Shown in pieces: positions 1 through 9,565 of a stretch of 64,000 bases of DNA. This stretch comes from Marivita sp. GX14005 (GTDB lineage: Bacteria; Pseudomonadota; Alphaproteobacteria; Rhodobacterales; Rhodobacteraceae). The position numbers and the translations under genes were made by a program. Below the pieces are notes generated by a model that saw only the letters and a list, made by a program, of their open reading frames with translations, was not told the origin of the DNA and did not search any database. Numbering within the stretch: the first letter of the stretch is position 1; each line of letters starts with the position of its first letter. The stretch spans positions 310,001 through 374,000 of the forward strand of contig NZ_JAMCCQ010000002.1 of assembly GCF_023370775.1 (NCBI RefSeq). The letters are read 5' to 3'.

Positions 1-1050
1 GAAGCCTTCGTCGATGCACTGACCCGCGAAGGTTGGCTGGCCGCGCTGATCCCTGAGGAATATGGCGGCTCGGGGCTTGGCCTCGTCGAAGCCAGCGTGA
101 TCATGGAAGAGATCAACCGCAACGGGGGCAATTCCGGCGCCTGTCACGGCCAGATGTATAACATGAACACCCTCGTGCGCCACGGCAGCGAGGAACAACG
201 CCAGCGCATCCTGCCCAAGCTGGCCAGCGGCGAGTTGCGACTGCAGTCGATGGGCGTGACCGAACCCACCACCGGCACCGATACGACCAAGATCAAGACG
301 ACCGCCGTGAAGAAGGGCGACAGATACGTCATCAACGGCCAGAAGGTCTGGATCAGCCGAGTGCAACATTCCGATCTGATGATCCTTCTGGCGCGCACGA
401 CGCCGCTTGCGGAAGTGAAGAAGAAATCGGAAGGGCTTTCGATCTTTCTCGTCGATATCAAGGAGGCGACGAAAAACGGGATGCAGGTCAAGCCGATCCC
501 GAACATGGTCAATCACGAGACCAACGAGCTTTTCTTCGACAATCTCGAGATCCCGGAGGAAAACCTGATCGGCGAGGAAGGCAAGGGGTTCAAGTATATC
601 CTGACCGGGCTGAACGCGGAACGCGCGCTGATCGCGGCTGAGTGCATTGGCGATGGTTATTGGTTCACCGACAAGGTCACCGCCTATGTCAACGAACGCA
701 ACGTTTTCGGTCGCCCCATCGGGCAAAACCAGGGCGTGCAGTTCCCCATCGCCGAGGCGTTCATTGAAATCGAAGCCGCGAACCTGATGCGCTACAAGGC
801 CTGCGCGCTATACGATGCAGGGCAGCCCTGCGGGGCCGAGGCGAACATGGCCAAGTATCTGGCCGCCAAGGCAAGTTGGGAAGCGGCAAATGCGTGCATC
901 CAGTTCCACGGCGGCTTCGGTTTCGCCAATGAATACGATGTCGAGCGCAAGTTCCGCGAAACGCGGCTCTATCAGGTCGCGCCGATCTCGACCAACCTGA
1001 TCCTGTCCTATGTGGCCGAGCATATCCTCGGGATGCCGAGGTCGTTCTGA
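1..1050 (+). CDS. acyl-CoA dehydrogenase family protein, 5' end outside window
   Basis: The reading frame is open from base 1 to the stop at 1048-1050, so the N-terminus lies upstream of the window. The visible part has the flavin/substrate signature MGVTEPTTGTD and the C-terminal helical domain (FHGGFGFANEYDVERKFRE). Enzymes of this family oxidise acyl-CoA to enoyl-CoA using FAD. The usual C-terminal catalytic YEGT is replaced by YQVAP, so Glu is absent there; a Glu in GLNAER (619-621) sits where isovaleryl-CoA dehydrogenase carries its base. The stop overlaps the start of the CoA-transferase by one base (TGATG), so the two are translationally coupled. The substrate is unknown; a branched or dicarboxylic acyl-CoA is plausible. 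Confidence 0.9.
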   Translation, partial: EAFVDALTREGWLAALIPEEYGGSGLGLVEASVIMEEINRNGGNSGACHGQMYNMNTLVRHGSEEQRQRILPKLASGELRLQSMGVTEPTTGTDTTKIKTTAVKKGDRYVINGQKVWISRVQHSDLMILLARTTPLAEVKKKSEGLSIFLVDIKEATKNGMQVKPIPNMVNHETNELFFDNLEIPEENLIGEEGKGFKYILTGLNAERALIAAECIGDGYWFTDKVTAYVNERNVFGRPIGQNQGVQFPIAEAFIEIEAANLMRYKACALYDAGQPCGAEANMAKYLAAKASWEAANACIQFHGGFGFANEYDVERKFRETRLYQVAPISTNLILSYVAEHILGMPRSF

Positions 1051-2144
1051 TGCTGCCGCTGCAAGGACTGGAAGTCGTCGCCATCGAACAGGCGGTCGCG
1101 GCTCCCTTCGCGTCCTCGCGCCTTGCTGATGCGGGCGCGCATGTGGTCAAGATCGAACGTCCCGAAGGCGATTTTGCGCGCGGCTATGACGATGTCGCGG
1201 CCGGGCAGTCGAGCTATTTCGTTTGGCTCAACCGCGGCAAGGAAAGCGTGACGCTCGATCTGGCCTCAGAGGCGGGCAAGGCGGCGCTGGGTGACTTGCT
1301 GGGCAAGGCCGATGTGCTGATCCAGAACCTCAAGCCGGGCGCGCTCGCGCGGCTGGGGTTCGGGCTGGATAGGTTGCGAAAGGATCATCCAAGGCTCATC
1401 ACCTGTTCGATCTCCGGCTATGGCGAAGATGGTCCGATGGCGGACCGCAAGGCCTATGATCTGCTGATCCAGGCTGAAAGCGGGCTTTGCTCGATCACTG
1501 GCGGGCCGTCGGAGCCAGCGCGGGTCGGTGTTTCGGTCGTCGATATCGCCACCGGCGCGACGGCCCATGCGGCCATTCTGGAGGCGCTGATCCGGCGCGG
1601 GATCACGGGGCAGGGGGCGCAAATCTCGGTGTCCATGTTCGACGTGATGGCCGATTGGCTGACCGTGCCGCTCTTGAATCATGAAGGCGGCAAGACTCCG
1701 CAGCGAGTCGGGCTCGCCCATCCGTCGATTGCACCTTACGGGGTTTTCCACCCCAAGGGCGGCGCGCCGATCCTTATCTCGATCCAGAGCGACCGCGAAT
1801 GGGTCAAGCTGTGTGCCGATTTCATCGGCGACGCGGCGCTGGGCCATGATCCGCGGTTTGCCACCAATGTGGCGCGTGTGGCGAACAGGGCCGAAACGGA
1901 TGCCATCGTGGCGGCCGCCTTTGCGAAATACGACGCGGCAGAGGCCATAGACCTGTTGGAAAACGCCAAGATCGCGCTCGCATCGGTCAATGACATGGCG
2001 GGCCTGTCGGAGCACGCGCATCTTCGGCGGATCACGGTGGACAGCCCGAACGGGCCGGTGTCGTTCCCGGCGCCCGGTGCCCGGTTCGTCGGAGAGGCGC
2101 GCGAATACGGCGCGGTCCCGGCCCTTAACGCGGCGGAGGAATGA
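1050..2144 (+). CDS. CaiB/BaiF family (class III) CoA-transferase
   Basis: A 364-residue protein with the family N-terminus LQGLEVVAIEQAVAAPFASSRLADAGAHVVKIE and the motif LKPGALARLGFG. The catalytic Asp of formyl-CoA transferases aligns with the Asp in KAYDLLIQAESG. Members move CoA between carboxylic acids, often succinyl-CoA to a dicarboxylate. It lies between an acyl-CoA dehydrogenase and a hot-dog hydratase with overlapping ends, so it probably activates the acid that those two enzymes then oxidise and hydrate. The identity of the acid cannot be read from sequence. Confidence 0.92.
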   Translation: MLPLQGLEVVAIEQAVAAPFASSRLADAGAHVVKIERPEGDFARGYDDVAAGQSSYFVWLNRGKESVTLDLASEAGKAALGDLLGKADVLIQNLKPGALARLGFGLDRLRKDHPRLITCSISGYGEDGPMADRKAYDLLIQAESGLCSITGGPSEPARVGVSVVDIATGATAHAAILEALIRRGITGQGAQISVSMFDVMADWLTVPLLNHEGGKTPQRVGLAHPSIAPYGVFHPKGGAPILISIQSDREWVKLCADFIGDAALGHDPRFATNVARVANRAETDAIVAAAFAKYDAAEAIDLLENAKIALASVNDMAGLSEHAHLRRITVDSPNGPVSFPAPGARFVGEAREYGAVPALNAAEE

Positions 2145-2146
2145 GC

Positions 2147-2977
2147 ATGGATATCGACCATCTGCGCAGCTGGATCGGGCGCGAGCAGAGCGACGCCGAG
2201 GTTCTGACGCCGATGCTCGTGCGTCAGTTCAACGCCACCTTTGACCGGAAGGGAAGCACCGAGGAAGGCGATATCGCTCCGCTGCTTATTCATTTCTGCC
2301 TGACCCAGCCGGTCAGCCCCGAATCCGAACTCGGCCCCGACGGCCATCCGGCACGGGGCGGGTTCCTTCCGCCGGTGCCACTTCCACGTCGCATGTGGGC
2401 GGGCGGTGCGTTCGCGTTTCACGGCGATATCCGCATCGGCGAAAGGGTCGAGCGGCGCTCGACCATCAGGGACGTGGTGCTGAAACAGGGGCGCAGCGGG
2501 CCGCTTTGTTTCGTCACCGTCGAACACGAAATCACCAGCGGCGGCAAACCCGCCCTGACCGAGCGGCAGGATATCGTCTACCGCGATGCGCCGGCCGGCG
2601 AGCAGACGATGCCCGAAGGCGAGGCTGCGCCGCAGGGGCGCCATACGCGCCGGATCACGCCGACCGCAACGCTGCTCTTCCGCTACTCGGCGATGACGTT
2701 CAACGGCCATCGCATCCACTATGACATCCCCTATGCCACCGAAATCGAGGGTTATCCCGGCCTCATCGTTCACGGCCCGATGCAGGCAACGCTGCTTTGT
2801 CAGACCGCCGCGGATCTGCGCGGCACGCGACCCGAGCGTTTTAGCTTCCGCAGCCTGTCGCCGATCTTCGACACTGCCGATTTCACCGTGAACGCCGACG
2901 ACAAGGCCGGAGCGATGCGTCTGTGGATCGCGCGTGTTGGAGGCCCGCTCGCAATGGAGGCCTTGGCCGAATGGTGA
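2147..2977 (+). CDS. FAS1-like / MaoC-type hot-dog dehydratase (acyl-CoA hydratase)
   Basis: A protein of about 276 residues resembling the mesaconyl-C4-CoA hydratase/HTD2 group: N-terminal FAS1-like dehydratase half (HPARGGFLPPVPLPRRMWAGG), then a second hot-dog half with FRYSAMTFNGHRIHYD and IVHGPMQATLL. It likely adds water to an enoyl-CoA made by the upstream dehydrogenase. The start was set at ATG 2147 because GGAGGA at 2135-2140 is about seven bases upstream; ATG 2141 (two codons longer) overlaps the previous stop and is the alternative. It converges on the next gene with a 21-base gap. Confidence 0.85.
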   Translation: MDIDHLRSWIGREQSDAEVLTPMLVRQFNATFDRKGSTEEGDIAPLLIHFCLTQPVSPESELGPDGHPARGGFLPPVPLPRRMWAGGAFAFHGDIRIGERVERRSTIRDVVLKQGRSGPLCFVTVEHEITSGGKPALTERQDIVYRDAPAGEQTMPEGEAAPQGRHTRRITPTATLLFRYSAMTFNGHRIHYDIPYATEIEGYPGLIVHGPMQATLLCQTAADLRGTRPERFSFRSLSPIFDTADFTVNADDKAGAMRLWIARVGGPLAMEALAEW

Positions 2978-2998
2978 CGCGCCCTGCGCATCCGATCT

Positions 2999-4147
2999 TC
3001 AACCGTTTCGTTCAGGCCAGCCCGAGAGCCTGATTCTCTCCGTATGTTCGCCCAATTTGGGAGCCGTGCGATCAAGCGCCAACTCCGCGTCGCTGAACAT
3101 CACCGGGGTGCGCACACCAGCCACGCCTTCAGGCGCGATCTCCATCTGACGGTGCCGAATTTGCGGATCGGCGAACACCTCGGCAACCGTGTTGATCGGC
3201 GAGGCGGGCACGTGAACGCGCTCCAACGCGGCCAGCAAGTCCAACTTGCTGTGGCGCACGGTCGCTTGCCTCAAAATGGGGATAAGTTCATCGCGGTGAC
3301 GAACCCGTCCGGCATTGCTGCGAAAGCGCGGATCTTCCGCGATTTCCAGAACTTCGCACAGCCTTTGAAACTGCCGGTCATTGCCGGCGGCGATGATGAT
3401 GTCTCCATCGGCCACGGGAAACACCTCGTAGGGCACGATATTGGGATGCTGATTGCCCATGCGTTTTGGCGCGGTGCCGGTGGCCAGAAAATTCATCGCC
3501 TGATTGACGAGCGTGGCCGTACCGGCATCGAAGAGGCTCATGTCGATATGCTGCCCGCGCCCGGTCTTTTCGCGCTGGCCGAGCGCCGCCTGGATCGCGA
3601 TCACGGAATATAGCCCGGTATAGACATCCATGACGGCAACGCCGACCTTCTGCGGCTCCCCGTCGGGCGGCCCGGTGATCGACATGAGGCCGGACATGCC
3701 CTGGATCAGGTAGTCATAGCCCGCGCGTTCCGAGTAGGGTCCGCTCTGCCCAAAACCGGTGATGGAGCAATAGACAAGCGCCGGGTTCCGCGCTGCAAGG
3801 GAAGTGTAGTCGAGGCCGAACTTCGCCAGACCGCCTTTCTTGAAATTCTCGACAACGACATCCGCATCCTTCGCCAGATGCCGAATGAAAGCCTGGTCGT
3901 CGGGCTCTGCCAGATCGGCGATTACCGAATATTTACCGCGATTGCACGAATAGAAATAAGCCGCCGACGGGCTTTCTTCTTCCTCGCGCGCGATGAAGGG
4001 CGGGCCCCATGTGCGCGTATCGTCGCCCGACGGGCTTTCGACCTTTATCACCGTCGCCCCGAGATCGGCCAACGTCTGACCGACCAAAGGGCCGGCCAGG
4101 ATACGCGCCAGTTCGAGGACCCTGAGCCCTTCGAGCGGTGCCGGCAT
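2999..4147 (-). CDS. CaiB/BaiF family CoA-transferase, possibly succinyl-CoA:glutarate type
   Basis: A 382-residue class III CoA-transferase: N-terminus PLEGLRVLELARILAGPLVGQTLADLGATVIKVE, the segment VVENFKKGGLAKFGLDY, and the catalytic Asp region RAGYDYLIQGMSG. Its ATG overlaps the stop of the upstream glutaryl-CoA dehydrogenase-like gene by one base, so the two form a two-gene operon. That pairing suggests it makes glutaryl-CoA from glutarate and succinyl-CoA, as mammalian SUGCT does. The family fold is certain, the substrate is inferred from context. Confidence 0.9.
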   Translation of the reverse strand: MPAPLEGLRVLELARILAGPLVGQTLADLGATVIKVESPSGDDTRTWGPPFIAREEEESPSAAYFYSCNRGKYSVIADLAEPDDQAFIRHLAKDADVVVENFKKGGLAKFGLDYTSLAARNPALVYCSITGFGQSGPYSERAGYDYLIQGMSGLMSITGPPDGEPQKVGVAVMDVYTGLYSVIAIQAALGQREKTGRGQHIDMSLFDAGTATLVNQAMNFLATGTAPKRMGNQHPNIVPYEVFPVADGDIIIAAGNDRQFQRLCEVLEIAEDPRFRSNAGRVRHRDELIPILRQATVRHSKLDLLAALERVHVPASPINTVAEVFADPQIRHRQMEIAPEGVAGVRTPVMFSDAELALDRTAPKLGEHTERIRLSGWPERNG

Positions 4148-5361
4148 CAGAAGAACGCCTGCAGCCCTGTTTGCGCACGACCCAGGATGAGCGCATGCAC
4201 ATCATGCGTGCCCTCATAGGTGTTCACCGTTTCAAGGTTCTGCGCGTGACGCATAACGTGATATTCGGCCATTATGCCGTTGCCGCCATGCATGTCGCGG
4301 GCCTGCCGCGCGATATCGAGCGCCTTGCCGCAATTGTTGCGCTTGATGAGGCTGATCGCTTCGGGCGCCGCGGTGCCGGCGTCCAGCATCCGACCGACTT
4401 GCAACGCCGCGTGCAGGCCAAGCGTGATCTCGGTCTGCATATCGGCCAATTTCTTCTGGAAAAGTTGCGTTTGGGCGAGCGGACGGCCGAATTGCGTACG
4501 GTCGAGCCCGTATTGCCGCGCGCGGTGCCATGCATCCTCCGCCGCGCCCATCACGCCCCAGGCAATGCCGTATCGCGCCCGATTGAGGCAGCCGAAAGGC
4601 CCCTTCAGCCCCTCCACCTCGGGCAACATCGCATCCTCGCCGACTTCGACATTATCCATCACGATCTCTCCGGTGATCGACGCGCGAAGCGATAGCTTGC
4701 CTTCGATCTTGGGAGCCGACAGCCCCTTCATCCCTTTTTCGAGGATGAAGCCGCGAATTTTCCCGTCATGCGCATCGGACTTGGCCCAAACGATGAAAAC
4801 ATCGGCGATCGGGCTGTTCGAGATCCACATCTTCGCCCCGTTGAGTACATAGCCCGCATCAGTCCTTCGGGCGGTTGTCTTCATCCCGGCAGGATCGGAG
4901 CCTGCATCGGGTTCGGTCAGTCCGAAACATCCGATCAAGGTGCCGGCAGCGAGGCCCGGAAGGTATTTCTGTTTTTGCGCATCGCTGCCATAGGCATGAA
5001 TGGGATACATGACGAGAGAGCTTTGAACGCTCATCATCGAGCGATACCCGCTATCCACCCGCTCGACCTCGCGCGCGACCAGCCCGTAGCTGACATATCC
5101 GGCACCAAGCCCGCCGAATTCTTCGGGAATGGTGACGCCGAGAAGGCCCATTTCGCCCATCTCTGCAAAGATTTCGGGCGCAACGCCTTCACTCAGATAC
5201 ATTTCCGACACGCGCGGCATGAGCTTGTCGGCGGCATAGGCGGCGGCACTCTCCGCGATCATGCGCTCGTCTTCCTCCAGCCGGCTGCGAAGACCGAGGG
5301 GATCTTCCCAATCGAACTTGGCGAGCGAGGGCCCGCGTCCGGCTTGCGATGCGTCGAGCAT
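4147..5361 (-). CDS. gcdH: glutaryl-CoA dehydrogenase-like acyl-CoA dehydrogenase
   Basis: A full-length 404-residue acyl-CoA dehydrogenase whose N-terminal FDWEDPLGL, the segment [20 protein letters not shown] and [13 protein letters not shown] are typical of glutaryl-CoA dehydrogenase, which converts glutaryl-CoA to crotonyl-CoA and CO2. The catalytic Glu is present in NTYEGTHD (about residue 383), and the FAD motif HGGNGI is intact. A purine-rich ribosome site (aaaaaggaggag on the minus strand) precedes the ATG. It would act in glutarate, lysine or tryptophan breakdown together with the downstream CoA-transferase. Confidence 0.88.
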   Translation of the reverse strand: MLDASQAGRGPSLAKFDWEDPLGLRSRLEEDERMIAESAAAYAADKLMPRVSEMYLSEGVAPEIFAEMGEMGLLGVTIPEEFGGLGAGYVSYGLVAREVERVDSGYRSMMSVQSSLVMYPIHAYGSDAQKQKYLPGLAAGTLIGCFGLTEPDAGSDPAGMKTTARRTDAGYVLNGAKMWISNSPIADVFIVWAKSDAHDGKIRGFILEKGMKGLSAPKIEGKLSLRASITGEIVMDNVEVGEDAMLPEVEGLKGPFGCLNRARYGIAWGVMGAAEDAWHRARQYGLDRTQFGRPLAQTQLFQKKLADMQTEITLGLHAALQVGRMLDAGTAAPEAISLIKRNNCGKALDIARQARDMHGGNGIMAEYHVMRHAQNLETVNTYEGTHDVHALILGRAQTGLQAFF

Positions 5362-5530
5362 GAGAAATCTCCTCCTTTTTCATCCGCTCTGGGCAGCGGA
5401 CACGCTGCGCTCTATTTAGCGTGTTGCGCGCGAAACCGGAACACCCCGTTTTCGGGCGTTGGAAGAGGCAGAAGGCAAAACGGGGGCCATATGATCGCTC
5501 CCGTTTACATGTCGTGTCTTCTTTGGCTTC

Positions 5531-5701
5531 TCAGGCGCCTTTCGGTCCGGCGATGAACCAGATGATGAAACCGACCACCGGGAGGATGAGGATCAGCAAC
5601 GTCCAGAGCACCTTTGCCCCGGTCGATGCCGCGCTCGACCAGATTTTGACCAGCGCATAGATGTCGAGCACGAGGACGATCAGTCCGAGAATAAATTCCA
5701 T
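5531..5701 (-). CDS. small PLDc_N-type membrane protein
   Basis: A protein of about 56 residues beginning MEFILGLIVLVLDIYALVKI, with two hydrophobic helices and the typical ending VGFIIWFIAGPKGA of phospholipase D N-terminal-domain (PLDc_N) proteins. The domain has no catalytic residues and its role is unknown. An upstream in-frame ATG would add 11 residues, but AAGGAA lies about six bases before the ATG at 5701 and the shorter form starts directly in the first membrane helix. Confidence 0.82.
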   Translation of the reverse strand: MEFILGLIVLVLDIYALVKIWSSAASTGAKVLWTLLILILPVVGFIIWFIAGPKGA

Positions 5702-5935
5702 TGTCGCGTTCCTTTTTCCAATCTGGAAAGCCAACGCGAGCCGATAAGGCCGGGTTCCGAATGGTCAAATCGTGCTTTGAACAGGGTTTTTTAACACATC
5801 GCGCCTATAGCCTTCTGAATATTGTGTGTAACGGAACGAATTCGAATGATGACCTTGCTTCTGTTTTGCGGTGTCCTGTTCATGTGCGGCGCGGGATGTG
5901 TGTGCGGGGCTGCCATGGCCCCGCTGCCGGTCGGG

Positions 5936-8900
5936 CTACAAGATGAACGCATCCTCCGATATTCCGACGATTTGCATCAGGAAGCCGTCCGCCACGCCGT
6001 CCACGATCTCGGTGAATGCGGTGTCCGTCTGCGATACCGCGTCCTCCAAGCCGGCTTGGGATCCGTCGAAGGTCTGCATCACCGCGCGTGCCATATCCAG
6101 GTCCGACATGCCGCGCGTGACGGCAAAATGCCCCCCTAGCACGACCTTGTCGGCGAGATAGGCGGCATCGGCCGCGCTTCCCGTCGCGGCCTTCGCGCCT
6201 GCCAGGATGGCCTGAATGAAATTCGGTGCCGCTATCGTGCCCTCTTCGAGCTGACCCAGCCAGTAGGACATTCCCTGCGCGTCGGGCTCCCGCCCCAGGA
6301 CATTGCGATAAACGGAGGTGACAAAACTATCGATGTCGTCAAGAGAGCCGTAAAGAGACCGTGTTTCCGGCTGATCGAAAAACGCTTCGGCAATACGTTC
6401 GAGGCTCATTCCATCTGCCAGCCGATCACCCCAGTAGTTGAGGCCGATCGCGTCCGGCGCGCGGTTGAAATAGGCGATGTAAAGCTCGGTCAACGCCATC
6501 ATGTCCGCCGTGCCGAGCGCGGCCATGCCGTCGAACAGGCCAATGGGCATTCCCTCCGGGCCGAAGGGCGCGCTTTCGGTTTCGAAATCGAGGAATTCGA
6601 CGTTCCGCATCGTTGCCGTCTCAGCCGCACCGCGTTGAGTGACGGTGAGTGTGTCACCGGACAACAGCAGCGTGTAATCCGATTGCGCCCCTCGCAGAAC
6701 GACCGCGTCCGCGCCCGCCCCGCCGTCGATCTCATCGCGACCGCCCCCGGAAAAGATCTTGTCATCACCCCCACCGGCTTCGATTCTGTCATCGCCATTC
6801 GTGCCGCGCAGCGTTTCGCTCGCGTCGCTGCCGGTGACGGCGTTGAGCGATGCCGGAGCGTGCGCGCTGTCGACGAAGGGGCCAACGATCGGATCGGGAG
6901 GCGCGGCGGTCTGATGCTCTGCCAACCAATCGACGATCCGATCGAAATTCTCCGCGACGCTCGGATGGATTGTGTCCGCCAAATCCATGCCGGCAGGCGG
7001 CGCCTTCCCGTAAAGCGTCGCGTAGTGGATGAGCGATGCAAGGAAATAAAGGGTCGGCGTGCCTTGCCCGCTGTCATCGGCGAAAAGATCCGCCGGATCG
7101 AGACCCGAAAGTTCGAGTGCGGGATCATCCAGCATGGCAGCGATTTCGGGACCGGCGGCGATCAGCCGTATATTCAGATCGGGCCGCGCCGCCTGCAGCG
7201 CGTCGGTCAGGGATACCCACCAATCGTTCCACTCGCCAAGCATGTAGTCACGCCATGCGGCGTATTCCGCATCGGTCGGCGGAAAGGAGGAGGTGGACCC
7301 ATCGAGCTCCGGCCAGGTCTGGTAAATGTTGATGGCCGCGCCGGGCGCGCGCGCCTCGGCCCAGTCGATGGTCTTGAGGGCGGAGGCGATGGGCGTTGTG
7401 CTCGGGTCGATCCAGTAGGGACGATCCGGCGTTTGGTCCTGCACAAAATTGACCGCCGAAATCGTGATCTGGTTGAACCCTGCTTCATCGAAGCGCTGCC
7501 CTGCATCACGATCCCAGGCTTCCTGCACCGTATCGACAAGAACATGAGGATTCGCGGGAAGATCGTCATGCTTGGTCAGCATTCCGGTCTGAATGGCGGC
7601 GGCATAGCTGCTCCCGGCGCTCTCGGCCATGACATTCGTCCAATGTGCGACCGAAAGTTCGGGATCGCCGATGGCCCAGGCGAAAAGGCTGTTTCCGAAC
7701 ACGTATTCTCTGACATCATCCATCGGCGCGGTCGGGTTCGGCTCCGGTTGCGGGTTTGGCGCGGGATCAGGAACTGGCTCGGGGATCGGATCGGGCGACG
7801 GCTCCGGCGGGGTGTCGGGTTCGGGATCGGGGTCGATGTCCGGCGGAGGGCTATTGTCCGAACCGCTTCCCCAGGTGCCGTCCTTCATATGGTCCGGCGC
7901 GGGATGCGATTGCATCAAATCCTCGATCGCGTCATGCCGTGCGGTATCGTCGAGCAGGTGGCGCAGCGAGCCCCAGCTGCCCCATTTGTTGGGATCGGAG
8001 ACATCGACAAATGCGTTGAAAAGCGTGCCACCAGCCGCTTCCCATCCGGCGAGCAACTCGCTGTAGAGCTGCCCCATGCCGCCCGAATAGTTCAGATAGG
8101 TGAAGAATTCGGTCAGAAGATCGTTATTGGCCCAATTGCCGATGCCCACCACATGCGTGCCGCCCTCGTACATCACGAGGTCGAGCCCGTGCGCATCGGC
8201 GACGGATTTGTGATAGGCGAAAAGATCGAACAGCCCGGCCAGCGAATCCTCGCCATCGCCGGTGACGGATCCATCGCGCAATTCGCGCACGGCCAGTTCC
8301 TCGGCAAGATCGAAGCGGTGTTCGGCAACGTACCGATCCGCATCGGGTCCGCGGAGCCCGCGCGACGATGCCTCCTGCCGCGCCTGCGCCTCGCTTTGGG
8401 CAATCCAGTCGAGAACGGTGGGCGCCTTGGCATCGGTGCCGAGGCTATTGCCGAAATATCCCGTGATCGCATAGGTGTCGAAGGACAGGAAGGGCGCAGC
8501 GTTCGCCGCGCTTTGCGCTTGCCAAGCCGGCGCTTCGAGGATCGCTTCTTCCAGACCCGGCCAGTATGTGTGGGTCGAGATGACCTTGACCAGCCGATCG
8601 GGATCGTTGGCGTAAACCTGATCGAGAACGCGTGCCATTTCCGCCGAGCGCGCGCCGTATTCCTGAACCCAACCATCGCCAAGCGCCTGACCGAAGCGCG
8701 CCTCAGCCGATTGCGCGGCATCCTGCGCCTGATCGAACATCCAGTTCCAGACCTCGTTCGACAGCTCGATATGCGCGCGCAGATCGGGGTCGAGGTGATC
8801 GCGCACATAGGCCGCGAATTCCCGGATATAGGTCGCATCGGCATCCCAGGGGATGTTGAACCAAGGCTCCGTTCCGGTGAGATTGGCAAGCTCGACCATC

Positions 8901-9565
8901 ACTTCGACCGGCACGCCGGTATGGTAACTGTAATCGCCGGGCGCGGGGCGGTCTTCCCAATGCCGCAGGGTGGAATCGTTGGTTTCCTGCCAATCCATGA
9001 ATCGCAGGGAATGTGCGTCCTTGATGACGTCGAGCCAGAGGGGATTGAAAAGCTGCCCGGACTCGTAGGCTCCGATATGTTCCTCTTTCACGACCTCGAT
9101 ATTGCGCAGATAGTCACCGCGCCCCGCCGGATCGGTCGACCGTATCGACACGGTCACCATGTTCTCGCCATTGGGCTCGTAGTCGAACCAGATTTCCCCG
9201 TCACGCTCCGAGATGACATCGGCACCGGAAACGGATATATCCCCCGCGCCGTCATAGCTCAGCCGATAGACACCTGCCGTGTAGCTTGCTTCGGTCGGCA
9301 TCTCGGTGAGAAGGAAACTGTCGATCCGTTCAACGCCGGGCGGCAGTTCGGTGATCCAGCCGTTTTCATCCAGAACGCCCATCGCCTCGAGATCGTCGGC
9401 CCGGTAGGCGCCCCATTGCCCTTCGGTATGGGCGTGCCACGGGCGCGCCGATTTGAAGACGTTGAGAAAGGGTTGTTGAACGCTCCAGTCCACAACGCCG
9501 CGCAGTCCGAACGCCATCGCGGCTGCAGAGGTTTGCGTGCCGAACACATCGGTCAAGGGTTCCAT
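5936..9565 (-). CDS. secreted multidomain protein: glycosidase-like, SGNH-like, RTX, DUF4214
   Basis: About 1209 residues. The N-terminal 560 residues look like a retaining glycoside hydrolase of the clan A type, with a candidate acid/base in LSNEVWNW (about residue 271) and nucleophile in MYEGGTHV (about 467). A Pro/Asp/Glu-rich linker (about 575-615) follows, then an SGNH-hydrolase-like domain (FGNSLFAW ... DTIHPS), a short RTX block (GGGDDKIFSGGG) and a C-terminal DUF4214 domain (RAPDAIGLNYW, GREPDAQGMSYW). There is no signal peptide and the calcium-binding C-terminus implies type I secretion. The start was set at 9565 because GGAG lies six bases upstream; an ATG at 9592 lacks a ribosome site. 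The substrate is unknown; a polysaccharide is likely. Confidence 0.82.
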   Translation of the reverse strand: MEPLTDVFGTQTSAAAMAFGLRGVVDWSVQQPFLNVFKSARPWHAHTEGQWGAYRADDLEAMGVLDENGWITELPPGVERIDSFLLTEMPTEASYTAGVYRLSYDGAGDISVSGADVISERDGEIWFDYEPNGENMVTVSIRSTDPAGRGDYLRNIEVVKEEHIGAYESGQLFNPLWLDVIKDAHSLRFMDWQETNDSTLRHWEDRPAPGDYSYHTGVPVEVMVELANLTGTEPWFNIPWDADATYIREFAAYVRDHLDPDLRAHIELSNEVWNWMFDQAQDAAQSAEARFGQALGDGWVQEYGARSAEMARVLDQVYANDPDRLVKVISTHTYWPGLEEAILEAPAWQAQSAANAAPFLSFDTYAITGYFGNSLGTDAKAPTVLDWIAQSEAQARQEASSRGLRGPDADRYVAEHRFDLAEELAVRELRDGSVTGDGEDSLAGLFDLFAYHKSVADAHGLDLVMYEGGTHVVGIGNWANNDLLTEFFTYLNYSGGMGQLYSELLAGWEAAGGTLFNAFVDVSDPNKWGSWGSLRHLLDDTARHDAIEDLMQSHPAPDHMKDGTWGSGSDNSPPPDIDPDPEPDTPPEPSPDPIPEPVPDPAPNPQPEPNPTAPMDDVREYVFGNSLFAWAIGDPELSVAHWTNVMAESAGSSYAAAIQTGMLTKHDDLPANPHVLVDTVQEAWDRDAGQRFDEAGFNQITISAVNFVQDQTPDRPYWIDPSTTPIASALKTIDWAEARAPGAAINIYQTWPELDGSTSSFPPTDAEYAAWRDYMLGEWNDWWVSLTDALQAARPDLNIRLIAAGPEIAAMLDDPALELSGLDPADLFADDSGQGTPTLYFLASLIHYATLYGKAPPAGMDLADTIHPSVAENFDRIVDWLAEHQTAAPPDPIVGPFVDSAHAPASLNAVTGSDASETLRGTNGDDRIEAGGGDDKIFSGGGRDEIDGGAGADAVVLRGAQSDYTLLLSGDTLTVTQRGAAETATMRNVEFLDFETESAPFGPEGMPIGLFDGMAALGTADMMALTELYIAYFNRAPDAIGLNYWGDRLADGMSLERIAEAFFDQPETRSLYGSLDDIDSFVTSVYRNVLGREPDAQGMSYWLGQLEEGTIAAPNFIQAILAGAKAATGSAADAAYLADKVVLGGHFAVTRGMSDLDMARAVMQTFDGSQAGLEDAVSQTDTAFTEIVDGVADGFLMQIVGISEDAFIL

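Noticed and set aside
5905-5923. Hairpin CGGGGC-TGCCATG-GCCCCG near the 3' end of the secreted glycosidase-like gene
   Set aside because: No T-run on the minus strand and a loop that is common in GC-rich DNA; not enough for a terminator call.
5850-5935. A short hydrophobic Cys-rich frame starting ATGATG near 5847 that runs into the opposite gene
   Set aside because: It overlaps the end of the large secreted gene, has no ribosome site and loses the hydrophobic character after about 25 residues.
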